From contig NETF01000135.1 of the NCBI GenBank assembly GCA_002172675.1, positions 1-64,000 of the forward strand: 64,000 nucleotides of DNA, in the 5' to 3' direction. Below are positions 44,233 through 52,749 of this stretch, piece after piece. Both the position numbers and the translations under genes were made by a program. Source of the DNA: an unicellular cyanobacterium SU3 (GTDB taxonomy: Bacteria; Cyanobacteriota; Cyanobacteriia; Cyanobacteriales; Microcystaceae). Position 1 is the first letter of the stretch; each line of letters begins with the position of its first letter. The notes beneath the pieces were generated by a model. That model was not told where the DNA came from. It worked only from the letters and a program-made list of their open reading frames with translations, and did not search any database.

Positions 44233-45771
44233 TTAACGCAACTTAAAACGTAATGGCATTCCATCAGAGGGATAAATCAAAAGATTTTGTTGTAAATTTT
44301 CCACCGATGAACGACCATTAACCAAGTCCCAATTAAAATAGCGTAGCATTTTGGCTAACATCATTGTTGATTCAACCATAGCCAACTGCTCACCTAAACA
44401 GCGATGATAACCCGAACCAAACTGTATCAGAGGCAAAGACTGACTACCGTTTCCTTCTAACCAACGTTCTGGTAAAAATTGATCGGGTTCGCTGTAAGTT
44501 TCCGAATCTCTTCCTGCACCAAGTATAGACCAAGAAATGATTGTACCGCGAGGAATTTTGACCCCTTCGATAACAGTATCCCGTGTCGCTTCTAAAGGAG
44601 AAGAACCCGATGCAATTGAATAGAGACGCAGGGTTTCTTTAACAACAGCACGAAGATAATTCAACTTTTTAAGAATTTCCTCATCAATTACATCATCATC
44701 AGGCCAAACCTGATTAACAATAGACTGTGCTTCTGTGAAAACCCTAGGGTTTAAAGCTAACTCTGCCATAGCAAAGGACAACGTATGGGCCGTAGTATCA
44801 GTTCCTGCCAATAAAAGTTCGACGGTTTCTGCCATCAGACTTTCTCGATCATATTTAGGTTCTTTGGCTGCGATTTTCACTAGCATAGAGTCTAGAAACT
44901 CAGAACTTATTCCTTCTAAATGTTCTTGTGGGTTATCCCTCAGTTGCAATGCCAAGTCCACACGGGAACCGAGAAAGGACTCCAAGTATTGTCTTGCTGA
45001 CCAATAATCACGAGAAGATTGAGTCGGTAAATATTTTTGCCATTTTTTCTCCCCTGTTACCACTCTTAAAAACCGATAACTAATCACTGACATCGCTTCA
45101 TAAACTTTGTCTGTATTTAAGGAAGGACCTTCAGGACTAGACAGTTTTTTGTCTACCCGAATTCCTAATACTAAAAAGCAAATAATCCTCATGGTCAATT
45201 CTACAAACAGAGGATCAACCTTTACCCCTTTGGATGATTGGCTTGTTTTGATATCTTCAATAACTTGTAAACAACCTTGGTTAATAATTTCAATGTATTT
45301 TGAAAGACTTTTGGTACTAAATTCAGGATTCCAGGCTTTGCGTCGCCATTGCCATTCATTACCTTGTTGACCAATCATAATCGGCCCACTAAGATCATTC
45401 CAAGCTGCATTAACTCCCTCAGTTCTGATTAAACTGCCATCTTTCATGCCATTAATGATAGTTTGCTCAATTAATTTCGGTTGACTTAAGACCAGCACAG
45501 GACTGCCTCGCCAATAGACATACATTGGACCGAACTCCTGACTCCAATCAAATAATAGTTGAAAAAATTTTTTATTTTTAACTGCCTCTAAAACTTGAGG
45601 AATATTCCCTAATAACCAGTGTTGAGGCGGACTAGGAAGAGACTTTAATGGCGCATAAGCTATCTTTGTTTTCCACCAAAGCCAAACCAATAATCCTACT
45701 AAACTAATAGAAATGAAAGTTAAACCTAAATATAATCTTGAAGTTTCAATAAAGAGTTGAGAAATCATCAC
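44233..45771 (-). CDS. Cytochrome P450
   Basis: P450 enzymes oxidise organic substrates with heme and O2. The 512-residue protein has an N-terminal membrane helix (LGLTFISISLVGLLVWLWW), the Pro-rich turn LPSPPQHWLLGNIP, the oxygen-binding I helix LLAGTDTTAHTLSFAMAEL, KETLRLYSIAS (ExxR) and the heme-binding FGSGYHRCLGEQLAMVE with its Cys ligand. An N-terminal anchor is unusual in bacteria; it resembles microsomal forms and occurs in some cyanobacterial P450s. No ferredoxin or reductase partner is adjacent. The substrate cannot be inferred. Confidence 0.93.
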   Translation of the reverse strand: MMISQLFIETSRLYLGLTFISISLVGLLVWLWWKTKIAYAPLKSLPSPPQHWLLGNIPQVLEAVKNKKFFQLLFDWSQEFGPMYVYWRGSPVLVLSQPKLIEQTIINGMKDGSLIRTEGVNAAWNDLSGPIMIGQQGNEWQWRRKAWNPEFSTKSLSKYIEIINQGCLQVIEDIKTSQSSKGVKVDPLFVELTMRIICFLVLGIRVDKKLSSPEGPSLNTDKVYEAMSVISYRFLRVVTGEKKWQKYLPTQSSRDYWSARQYLESFLGSRVDLALQLRDNPQEHLEGISSEFLDSMLVKIAAKEPKYDRESLMAETVELLLAGTDTTAHTLSFAMAELALNPRVFTEAQSIVNQVWPDDDVIDEEILKKLNYLRAVVKETLRLYSIASGSSPLEATRDTVIEGVKIPRGTIISWSILGAGRDSETYSEPDQFLPERWLEGNGSQSLPLIQFGSGYHRCLGEQLAMVESTMMLAKMLRYFNWDLVNGRSSVENLQQNLLIYPSDGMPLRFKLR

Positions 45772-45865
45772 TTTAATTTACATATTTGTCTTTTAAATTA
45801 TACATTGATTCTTTAAGCTTATTTACTCTAAAATATAAGTAAAATTATTAGACAATTAAGAAGTT

Positions 45866-46297
45866 ATGGAGCGAATTTCTGCATTAGGGTTAGATGTGGG
45901 TAAAAAACGCATTGGGGTAGCAGGATGTGACGGGACAGGGTTAATTGCCACAGGATTAACCACTATCGAACGTCAATCATTTCCTCATGATGTGCAACAA
46001 TTGCAAACATTAGTCACTGAACGAGAAGCACAAATATTAGTCATTGGTCTTCCCTACACGATGGACGGGAGCATCGGTTTTCAGGCTAAACAAGTCCAAA
46101 AATTCGCTAAATGTATTTCTAAAGCCTTAGAATTGCCCATAGAATATATAGACGAACGACTCACCTCAGTTGAAGCAGAAACAAAATTAAAGGCTCAGAA
46201 AAAGTATTCTCGCCACAATAAAGGCTTAGTTGATCGCCTAGCAGCAACCATCATCTTACAACAGTGGTTAGATCAGCGTCGTGCATCGTTAAATTAA
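45866..46297 (+). CDS. ruvX: RuvX/YqgF family nuclease-fold protein
   Basis: The 143-residue protein has the RNase H-like fold of RuvX/YqgF, involved in rRNA processing and possibly Holliday junction resolution. Motifs: ALGLDVGKKRIGVAGCDGTG at the start (first Asp), VIGLPYTMDGSIGFQAKQV, YIDERLTSVEAETKL (Glu) and VDRLAATIILQQWL (final Asp). Length is normal. It is divergent from the P450 gene. Confidence 0.94.
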   Translation: MERISALGLDVGKKRIGVAGCDGTGLIATGLTTIERQSFPHDVQQLQTLVTEREAQILVIGLPYTMDGSIGFQAKQVQKFAKCISKALELPIEYIDERLTSVEAETKLKAQKKYSRHNKGLVDRLAATIILQQWLDQRRASLN

Positions 46298-46606
46298 GAA
46301 TTTGGATTTTATTCAATCAAGATAAATTTCAGAAAAAAATTCTGTAGCCATTAATACTATTGCTATAGCGTTAGTCCGATAAATGGGAAAACTTTATAAA
46401 GGAGTATCTTTAAACTTTAATATGGATGATTAGCTCAAAATAACCGATATACTGCTGATCTCTAAGGAATTTGAGTCTATGAGCTAGGTGTATATTTGAC
46501 GGAGAAAGGCCACCGAAAATGATTTGTGAGTCCATAAGGAAATCAGTCGCTTCGAGGGTACTTTATCTCTAATTGAAAAAACTATCCATCGCTCAATTGC
46601 AATCCC
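46298..46606. other. Intergenic stretch before the exporter remnant
   Basis: The 309 bp have no recognisable gene. The sequence is not a repeat of anything seen elsewhere in the window. It may be decayed DNA upstream of the C39 remnant. Confidence 0.4.
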
Positions 46607-47112
46607 TTGAGATACCCAATTATCCTACAACACAGTGAAGAAGACTGCGGGGCTGCTTGTCTAGCCACCATCGCCAAACATTATGGCCGTACTTTTAGTC
46701 TTAATCGTACCCGTGAAGCAGTAGGGACTGGCTCACGAGGAACGACTTTACTTGGTTTACGACGTGGAGCAGAAGCCTTAGGATTCAACGCCCGTCAGGT
46801 GAAAGCAAGCGCCGAACTCATTGACCATTTAGCTCAGGTTCCCCTCCCTGCCATTATCCATTGGAAAGGTCGTCATTGGGTCGTTTTATACACAGAAAAA
46901 AGACAAAAATTTGTGGTAGCCGATCCCGGAGTCGGATTAAGACGAATCACCCGCACAGAACTGGTTTCAGGTTGGAGCAATGGCGTGATGCTGTTACTTG
47001 AACCCAACGAAGAACGATTTTATGAACAGGTTAGCGACAAAATTCAAGGCTTCGGTCGATTTCTCAAGCGAGCTTGGCCTTATCGCTTTCTGTTACTTGA
47101 AGCGATCGCCAT
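46607..47112 (+). pseudogene. Truncated C39-peptidase bacteriocin/peptide exporter
   Basis: The frame encodes an N-terminal C39 peptidase domain with the catalytic Cys in LQHSEEDCGAACLATIAKHY, the His in IHWKGRHWVVLY and the Asp in VVADPGVG, then the start of the membrane part (RFLKRAWPYRFLLLEAIAM). Full exporters have about 700 residues with six helices and an ATPase; here homology stops at 47112, after about 165 residues, and the frame runs out at 47188 in unrelated sequence. A TTG at 46607 is the only start candidate, and the upstream frame is closed by TGA at 46574. A functional free C39 domain is not excluded. Confidence 0.8.
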
Positions 47113-47310
47113 GAACTCCAGCAAGTTAACCATGAGTTGGGTAAAACAGCCCTCTCTGCTCCCATTGACGGGACTCTCCAGAAGATAAATCTACGGAATG
47201 TTAACCAAGTGGTACAAGTAGGAGAAGAAATTGCCACCATTTCCCCGAACAGTAGTCCCCTAGTGATCAAAGCTTTAGTCCCTTCTCAGGATAGGAGAAT
47301 CTCATCCTGA
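47113..47310 (+). pseudogene. HlyD-family membrane-fusion protein fragment
   Basis: In a different frame from the preceding fragment, about 65 residues read ELQQVNHELGKTALSAPIDG, then NLRNVNQVVQVGEEIATISP and PLVIKALVPSQD. This is the end of the coiled coil and the lipoyl-like hairpin of an HlyD adaptor. It has no start and stops at TGA 47308-47310 soon after. HlyD proteins pair with C39 exporters, so the two pieces probably come from one lost operon joined by a deletion. The junction lies next to GCGATCGC at 47102-47109. Confidence 0.8.
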
Positions 47311-47446
47311 TAATTTAGACACTCCTGTTTATGAAAAAACTGGCAGTAAAGGGTATGCCCCTCATAAAACTCAGAGTAAAAATTTCTCACAAGACGAATT
47401 TTACGAGAAGGTAACTCAGGGTGGAGTTATTGATTATCCTGCATAA
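47279..47446 (+). pseudogene. Unidentified C-terminal gene fragment
   Basis: A third frame, open from 47279 to the TAA at 47444-47446, encodes about 55 residues ending DEFYEKVTQGGVIDYPA, preceded by ESHPDNLDTPVYEKTGSKGY. It looks protein-like but lacks a start codon and I cannot assign it. Its position after the HlyD fragment suggests the end of a further gene of the same decayed secretion locus. Confidence 0.4.
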
Positions 47447-47591
47447 GTTATAGACCTTGATTGGTTGCTCAAGTTAGTCATATCTAATGTCATTAAACTG
47501 GGGATGACTAATTTAAGTTATTACACAGAGTTTACTTTAAGCTTGACATTTTTTAAAATGTATGGGATGATAAAGTTTAGTATTGAAAAAT

Positions 47592-47663
47592 GCGGGTGTA
47601 GCTCAGTGGTAGAGCGTCACCTTGCCAAGGTGAATGTCGCGCGTTCGAATCGCGTCACCCGCT
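47592..47663 (+). tRNA. tRNA-Gly (GCC)
   Basis: The 72-nt sequence folds as a tRNA: acceptor arms GCGGGTG and CACCCGC with discriminator T, D-arm GCTCAGTGGTAGAGC, anticodon loop with GCC in CCTTGCCAAGG, and T-arm GCGCGTTCGAATCGCG. CCA is not encoded. TTTTT follows directly. Confidence 0.97.
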
Positions 47664-47768
47664 TTTTAACTAAATAACTTAGAAGGGGTTAATAAAACTA
47701 CCCTAATTTTTTCTATAAAGTTGATGAATATTGATAGGATTGTGGCAGTTTAACTCTAATATTGAATT

Positions 47769-48281
47769 ATGCTACGTCATTTTTTATCATTAATTTTAGT
47801 TGCAATTATTAGTTTGTTTATTTTTAATTCAATAGCTTATGGAACTGAATTAATAGAAGATGAGCGAATAATTGATAATCATTTATTACCTTGTTCTTCT
47901 CAAGTTGCTTGTGTAGCGAGTTGGCCAAAAGAAAGTCAGAGATTACTCCGCCGTACAACGACGGAGCCTGCTCTGACCGTTGGTCAATCTTATATTGCTC
48001 CCATTGTTTACCATATTGATAAAAATCGCGCCAAAGAAATAGTATCAAAAGTCTTAACTGTAGTTCCTAGAACCCAAGTGATTGAAACCAAAGATAACTA
48101 TATCTTAGCAGAATCAAAAGGGAAATTTTTTGGAGGAATTGATCAATTAGAGTTTTATTTTCCCCCAAAATTATCGATTATTGAAATGAGATCAGCTTCT
48201 CGCAAAGGTAAGTTAGATTTAGGAGTCAACCGTAGACGGTTAGAACAAATTAGATTAGCCTTAAAAGACCTCAATATTTAG
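47769..48281 (+). CDS. DUF1499 family protein with an in-frame palindromic insertion
   Basis: The 170-residue protein starts with a signal peptide ([21 protein letters not shown]) and then the DUF1499 motif [13 protein letters not shown]. The rest follows the family ([58 protein letters not shown]). Residues [19 protein letters not shown], just after the Cys motif, come from a 53-bp palindromic element that is also in comEC. DUF1499 function is unknown. The last 4 bp overlap the convergent dapB gene. Confidence 0.85.
   Translation: MLRHFLSLILVAIISLFIFNSIAYGTELIEDERIIDNHLLPCSSQVACVASWPKESQRLLRRTTTEPALTVGQSYIAPIVYHIDKNRAKEIVSKVLTVVPRTQVIETKDNYILAESKGKFFGGIDQLEFYFPPKLSIIEMRSASRKGKLDLGVNRRRLEQIRLALKDLNI
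47935..47987 (+). repeat. 53-bp palindromic element inside the DUF1499 gene
   Basis: It is base-for-base identical to the reverse complement of 16150-16202, and read in the same frame, so it encodes the same peptide [17 protein letters not shown]. The outer inverted pair is GTCAGAG/CTCTGAC. Confidence 0.93.
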
Positions 48282-49105
48282 AGAATTTTTTCTAACCCAT
48301 AAACCAAACTTTTCAACTCAGTCACTTTACGAATAGATAATAAAACCCCTGCCATATAACAAGAGCGATCGCTGGTATCATGACGTAACGTATAAATCTG
48401 TCCCTGTGCGCCAAAAATGACCTCTTGATGAGCAATTAATCCAGGTAAACGCACACTATGAACCCGAATATTATCAGCAACTAAACCACCTCGAGAACCC
48501 TCTATATTTTCTGTTTCTTGAACAGAGGGAGGATTATAAGTTTTCCCTAAACCAGATAACATTTGTGCTGTTTTAATCGCCGTTCCACTGGGTGCATCTG
48601 CTTTTTGGTTATGATGAAGTTCAATAATTTCAACGTGATCAAAATATTGGGATGCTTGTATCGCTGCTTGCTGTAATAATACCATCCCGATAGAAAAATT
48701 AGGGATAATTAAACAGCCGGTACTGGCTTTGTCAGCAAACTCAGCTAACTCTTGTAACTGCTTATCCGATAGTCCCGTTGTTCCCACCACCGGACGCACT
48801 CCGTAAGCGATCGCACTTCTAACGTTATCATAAACGCCGTCAGGGTGGGTAAAATCCACCATAACCCCTTGTACCTGTTCTTGGGTTGCTACCACTAAAA
48901 TGCTTTCTAAGTCGTCTAAAATAGGCACTTCCAAGGCACCACATCCGGCCACTTCTCCCACATCTTGGCCACGGTAGTTGGGGTTTTTATCCACGGCACC
49001 GACTAAGATCATATCTTCTGCTTGGGACACCGCTTTGATCACTTCGCGACCCATTTTACCAGCAGCACCATTAACAACGACGGGGATAGGGGTTTCAACT
49101 GTCAT
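48278..49105 (-). CDS. dapB: 4-hydroxy-tetrahydrodipicolinate reductase
   Basis: DapB reduces the dihydrodipicolinate precursor in lysine and diaminopimelate synthesis. The 275-residue protein has the NAD(P)H motif [44 protein letters not shown], the catalytic [16 protein letters not shown] and the end [20 protein letters not shown]. Length is normal. It is convergent with the DUF1499 gene, with a 4-bp overlap. Confidence 0.96.
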   Translation of the reverse strand: MTVETPIPVVVNGAAGKMGREVIKAVSQAEDMILVGAVDKNPNYRGQDVGEVAGCGALEVPILDDLESILVVATQEQVQGVMVDFTHPDGVYDNVRSAIAYGVRPVVGTTGLSDKQLQELAEFADKASTGCLIIPNFSIGMVLLQQAAIQASQYFDHVEIIELHHNQKADAPSGTAIKTAQMLSGLGKTYNPPSVQETENIEGSRGGLVADNIRVHSVRLPGLIAHQEVIFGAQGQIYTLRHDTSDRSCYMAGVLLSIRKVTELKSLVYGLEKIL

Positions 49106-49261
49106 TTATCTATTTAATCCTTTAATATACCTAGGTTTTGTTTTATTTTACCGAAGAAAGCAAACTTAAGTTTAATACCAATATAATTAAAGAAAATCAT
49201 CATAAAACAGAAACAGAGCCTTAGAAAGTAATATTGAGATAGAAATTAAATGTAAATTTTC

Positions 49262-51253
49262 TCAATAATTCTTTTCAATTGGAGAAGAAATCGGTTCAAA
49301 AATATGTAACCGAAAATGATGGGATAATTCCTCACAAACTTTAATCCCTCTAATACTATTACCCCGTTGATCAAGAGGTGGTGAAAATACACCAATTCCC
49401 ATCACCCCAGGCACCACTGCTAAAATACCTCCACCCACACCACTTTTAGCAGGAAACCCCACTTTATACGCCCATTCTCCTGCAAAATCATACATCCCAC
49501 AAGTAAACATAACACTCAATAAATCTTGGATATAATCAGGATTAATCGCTTGTTTTCTCGTCATAGGATTAACACCATTATTAGCTAATGTTGCAGCCAT
49601 AATTGCTAAATCACGACAATTAATAATAACAGAACATTGTTGTAAATAGAGTTGTAATGTTTCTTTTATATCACCAGAAATCATGTTGAAATTACGCAAT
49701 AAATAAGAAATTGCCCAATTGCGATCGCCTTTAGTTTGCTCGGAAACCACTGCCCCAGTATCCACATAAACAGGATGGCCGATATGACGTTGATACATTT
49801 TTAAAATACGATTAAGCTTATGAGCTTGACTTTTTCCGTTGATTAAATTGGTAATGGCGATCGCCCCTGTATTAACCATTGCATTATAAGGCCGTTTAGA
49901 ATTTTCTTCTACTTTAATAATAGAATTATAAGCATCTCCTGTGGGTTCAACATCAACCGTTTTCAAAACATAATCTCTGCCGTGATCTTCTAACGCCAAA
50001 CCATAAGCAAATACCTTAGAAATAGACTGAATTAAAAAAGATTGTTCCACATCTCCCACTCCATAAAATTGACCATCAGTTGTCACCATACAAATAGAAA
50101 ACCAGTTGGGATCAATTTCAATAATATCAGGTTCACTTACATAACTTTTTCCTTCATCAAGGGGTAAATACTTTTCATATAAATACTCTAAAAAGTTAGT
50201 AATTGAGGGAGACTTTGCTAAAAATAAAAACGGTTTATTTTTTTCTTTTTTCTTTGATTTATTACTCTGAATTTCGTTAAAAATATGTAAATTCAAGTGA
50301 TGGGAAAGTTCCTTAAAAATTTTTACACCTCGCACACTTTTTCTGTGTTCTCCCAATGGCGGAGAAAAAACAGCAATTCCCATCTGATGGGGAACAATGC
50401 CAACAATAGCCCCTGATAAGCCACTTTTAGCCGGTAAACCCACTTGATAAGCCCATTGACCAGAAAATTGATACAATCCACTGGTATACATCACACTCAT
50501 TAAGCGTTTTGCATTATCAGACTGTAACACCCTTTCTCCTGTAATTGGGTTTAAACCGGCATTCGCCAACGTAGCAGCCATTAAAGCTAAATCTTGACAA
50601 TTAACCAACACTGAACATTGCTGAAAATAAAGGTCTAATACCTCTTCTATATTGTCTTCAATTAAATTAAAATGAAGCATCATATAAGCGATCGCTCGAT
50701 TCAAATTATCCCTGGTTTTTCGTGACCAAAAGATAGATTGATCCACTTCAATATCCCGTGCAAAATAGCGTCGAAACATCTCAAACAATCGCTGTTGACG
50801 TTCTTCTAAGGTGTCACCTTTAATTAAACTGGTAGTGGTAATCGCACCAGCATTAACCATGGGATTATATTTTTTCTGTTGAATTTCATCAGGATCAATA
50901 ATGTCATTAAACGGTTCTCCCGTGGGTTCAACGCCAATTTTATTGAGAACAGACTCCCATCCCCAGTCTTCTAAAACCATGCCATAAACTAACGGTTTAG
51001 CAATCGATTGTATGGTAAATAACTGGGAAGCATCCCCAACACTATAGATTTTTCCTTGGGTTGTCACAATGGCAATTCCCAGTAAATCAGGATTAACCTG
51101 AGCTAATTCCCGAATATAGTCAGCATTCTCTCCTTCTCTTACTAAAAGATAGCGTTGATACAAATCCTCAAGAAATGCTAAACAAGATTCACCAAATAAG
51201 GGATCATTAGGGGATAAATGGGGCCAGGTTGTTGAGTCGTTAGGCAATGACAT
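49262..51253 (-). CDS. Double-domain glutaminase
   Basis: Glutaminase hydrolyses glutamine to glutamate and ammonia. Bacterial enzymes have about 310 residues and one domain; this protein has 663 and contains two complete copies. Copy 1 (about 20-330) has FTIQSIAKPLVYGMVLED, YNPMVNAGAITTTSLI and LPAKSGLSGAIVGIVP. Copy 2 (about 355-655) has FLIQSISKVFAYGLALED, YNAMVNTGAIAITNLI and FPAKSGVGGGILAVVP. Both keep the Ser-x-x-Lys pair (SIAK and SISK) used in catalysis, so both may be active. A charged linker (QSNKSKKKEKNK) joins them. It arose by duplication and fusion. Confidence 0.93.
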   Translation of the reverse strand: MSLPNDSTTWPHLSPNDPLFGESCLAFLEDLYQRYLLVREGENADYIRELAQVNPDLLGIAIVTTQGKIYSVGDASQLFTIQSIAKPLVYGMVLEDWGWESVLNKIGVEPTGEPFNDIIDPDEIQQKKYNPMVNAGAITTTSLIKGDTLEERQQRLFEMFRRYFARDIEVDQSIFWSRKTRDNLNRAIAYMMLHFNLIEDNIEEVLDLYFQQCSVLVNCQDLALMAATLANAGLNPITGERVLQSDNAKRLMSVMYTSGLYQFSGQWAYQVGLPAKSGLSGAIVGIVPHQMGIAVFSPPLGEHRKSVRGVKIFKELSHHLNLHIFNEIQSNKSKKKEKNKPFLFLAKSPSITNFLEYLYEKYLPLDEGKSYVSEPDIIEIDPNWFSICMVTTDGQFYGVGDVEQSFLIQSISKVFAYGLALEDHGRDYVLKTVDVEPTGDAYNSIIKVEENSKRPYNAMVNTGAIAITNLINGKSQAHKLNRILKMYQRHIGHPVYVDTGAVVSEQTKGDRNWAISYLLRNFNMISGDIKETLQLYLQQCSVIINCRDLAIMAATLANNGVNPMTRKQAINPDYIQDLLSVMFTCGMYDFAGEWAYKVGFPAKSGVGGGILAVVPGVMGIGVFSPPLDQRGNSIRGIKVCEELSHHFRLHIFEPISSPIEKNY

Positions 51254-51409
51254 ATTAATAAAATTGCTGCACCAAGTGACTTAATAGAACTTTTCTGAAT
51301 CTTAATGTACAAAGTAACAACAAAGGAGTAACCTACTAAAGGAACGAGAATCTTAGGGAAATTTACCACGCTTTAGGACGATTATTATTGTTTATTGGGA
51401 TAAAAATTT

Positions 51410-52672
51410 ATGAAACCAGCTAATTTAGATGGATTCAAAACCTATACACAAGCTGTAAAAGAGGGGAAATATGACCTTTATGTTGGCAATTTATTCGGTA
51501 AGTATGATAACGTTCGTACGTATTGGGAAGATCAACTAACTCGGATTGTTTTACGCCCGTATCTCTGGGAAATCGTCGAACATTGTCGTTCTCAAGATAT
51601 AGGAGTCAGAATCGTTGATCTCGGCTGTGGTGCCGGTCAAGGTTACGATATCCTCACAAAAATTGACCGCCATGACCTCGATTTAGGCCTACAACATAAA
51701 CGAGTCTTACCCTCTGAAGATTTGTCTATGTTTTTGGGTCTAGATATTAGCCAAGCAATGGTAGAAAAGGGACAGACCTTATTTGAAACTCATCCCTATG
51801 TTCAATTTCAACAAGCAGATTTAAGTGAAGGACTTGGAGAAATAAAACAGACACAATCACCCTTTGATTTATATTTTTCCTCCTATGGTTCATTGTCCCA
51901 TTTAGCGCGAAAAGATTTAGTGACCTTATTAGGGGATATTTGTCATCATGGTCGAGATGGTAGTTATATCGTCATGGACCTCATTGGACGCTACTCCATC
52001 GAATGGCCTGATTTTTGGTATGCTCAATCAGAAAACGAGAAGGTACGTCAATATAATATGGGTTATCTTTACTCTGATGAAGTTCGTCAAACGGCTGACA
52101 TTGAGTCTTTCCCCATTCGTTTTTGGACAGGAGAAGAAGTCAGAGACTTAGCACAAGAAATTACCGATCAAGTTGGGGTTGAACTTGAAGTTGTCCGATT
52201 AGTGGATCGTTCTATTTTAGTGGGTCGTCACACTGATACAAGATCCTTTAATTCAAAATTAAAACCGATTCGTCGCTGCATCAATTCTCTTCACGAAGAT
52301 TATTTACGAACCAATTTAGATGAATTAATGTTGGATGCGAGTATTTTTCCTGATCATCCTTTTATTAGTCCTCTACTCCACGAATTAATTAACTCTTGGA
52401 ATATTTTACTTGAGTTTACACAACATCGTTTATCCCATAATTTTTCCTTACCTGAAATCAAAGGATGGGATGAGTTTCCTAAACCGTTACAATTCGCTTT
52501 AATGACCATCGATCGCGTTATTGCTGATGTGGGTTGGATGTGGTACGGTGATCCTCGTGCCAACATTATTGAACCCCAGTTAGGTTACGCTTTAAGAACC
52601 TTAGAGTATGAAATGCAACGGGGTTGGGGTTGTGGTCATGGCTTAATTGCTGTGTTGAAAGTTAAAAAGTAA
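51410..52672 (+). CDS. Class I SAM-dependent methyltransferase
   Basis: The 420-residue protein has motif I VRIVDLGCGAGQGYDIL near residue 70, FLGLDISQAMVEKGQTLFE (motif II region), QFQQADLSEGLGEI and SPFDLYFSSYGSLSHL, giving a Rossmann-like methyltransferase over about 40-230. The C-terminal 180 residues (RCINSLHEDYLRTNLDELML and MQRGWGCGHGLIAVLKVKK) are not recognised; they may bind substrate. Neighbours give no hint of the substrate. It is divergent from the glutaminase gene and convergent with leuA. Confidence 0.85.
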   Translation: MKPANLDGFKTYTQAVKEGKYDLYVGNLFGKYDNVRTYWEDQLTRIVLRPYLWEIVEHCRSQDIGVRIVDLGCGAGQGYDILTKIDRHDLDLGLQHKRVLPSEDLSMFLGLDISQAMVEKGQTLFETHPYVQFQQADLSEGLGEIKQTQSPFDLYFSSYGSLSHLARKDLVTLLGDICHHGRDGSYIVMDLIGRYSIEWPDFWYAQSENEKVRQYNMGYLYSDEVRQTADIESFPIRFWTGEEVRDLAQEITDQVGVELEVVRLVDRSILVGRHTDTRSFNSKLKPIRRCINSLHEDYLRTNLDELMLDASIFPDHPFISPLLHELINSWNILLEFTQHRLSHNFSLPEIKGWDEFPKPLQFALMTIDRVIADVGWMWYGDPRANIIEPQLGYALRTLEYEMQRGWGCGHGLIAVLKVKK

Positions 52673-52686
52673 CTTCATTAATAAAA

Positions 52687-52715
52687 TCCCCCAACTTTTC
52701 AAAACAGTTAGGGGA
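52687..52715. terminator. Hairpin between convergent methyltransferase and leuA genes
   Basis: TCCCCCAAC and GTTAGGGGA form a 9-bp stem with one mismatch around an 11-nt loop. On the minus strand it is followed by TTTTATTAAT, on the plus strand by CTCAATTTCT. It could stop transcription from both sides. Confidence 0.65.
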
Positions 52716-52749
52716 CTCAATTTCTAATACTAGATTTAACCTTGAGGGG

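Noticed and set aside
47465..47677. A 70-codon frame covering tRNA-Gly
   Set aside because: Its last third is the tRNA gene read as protein; no family match.
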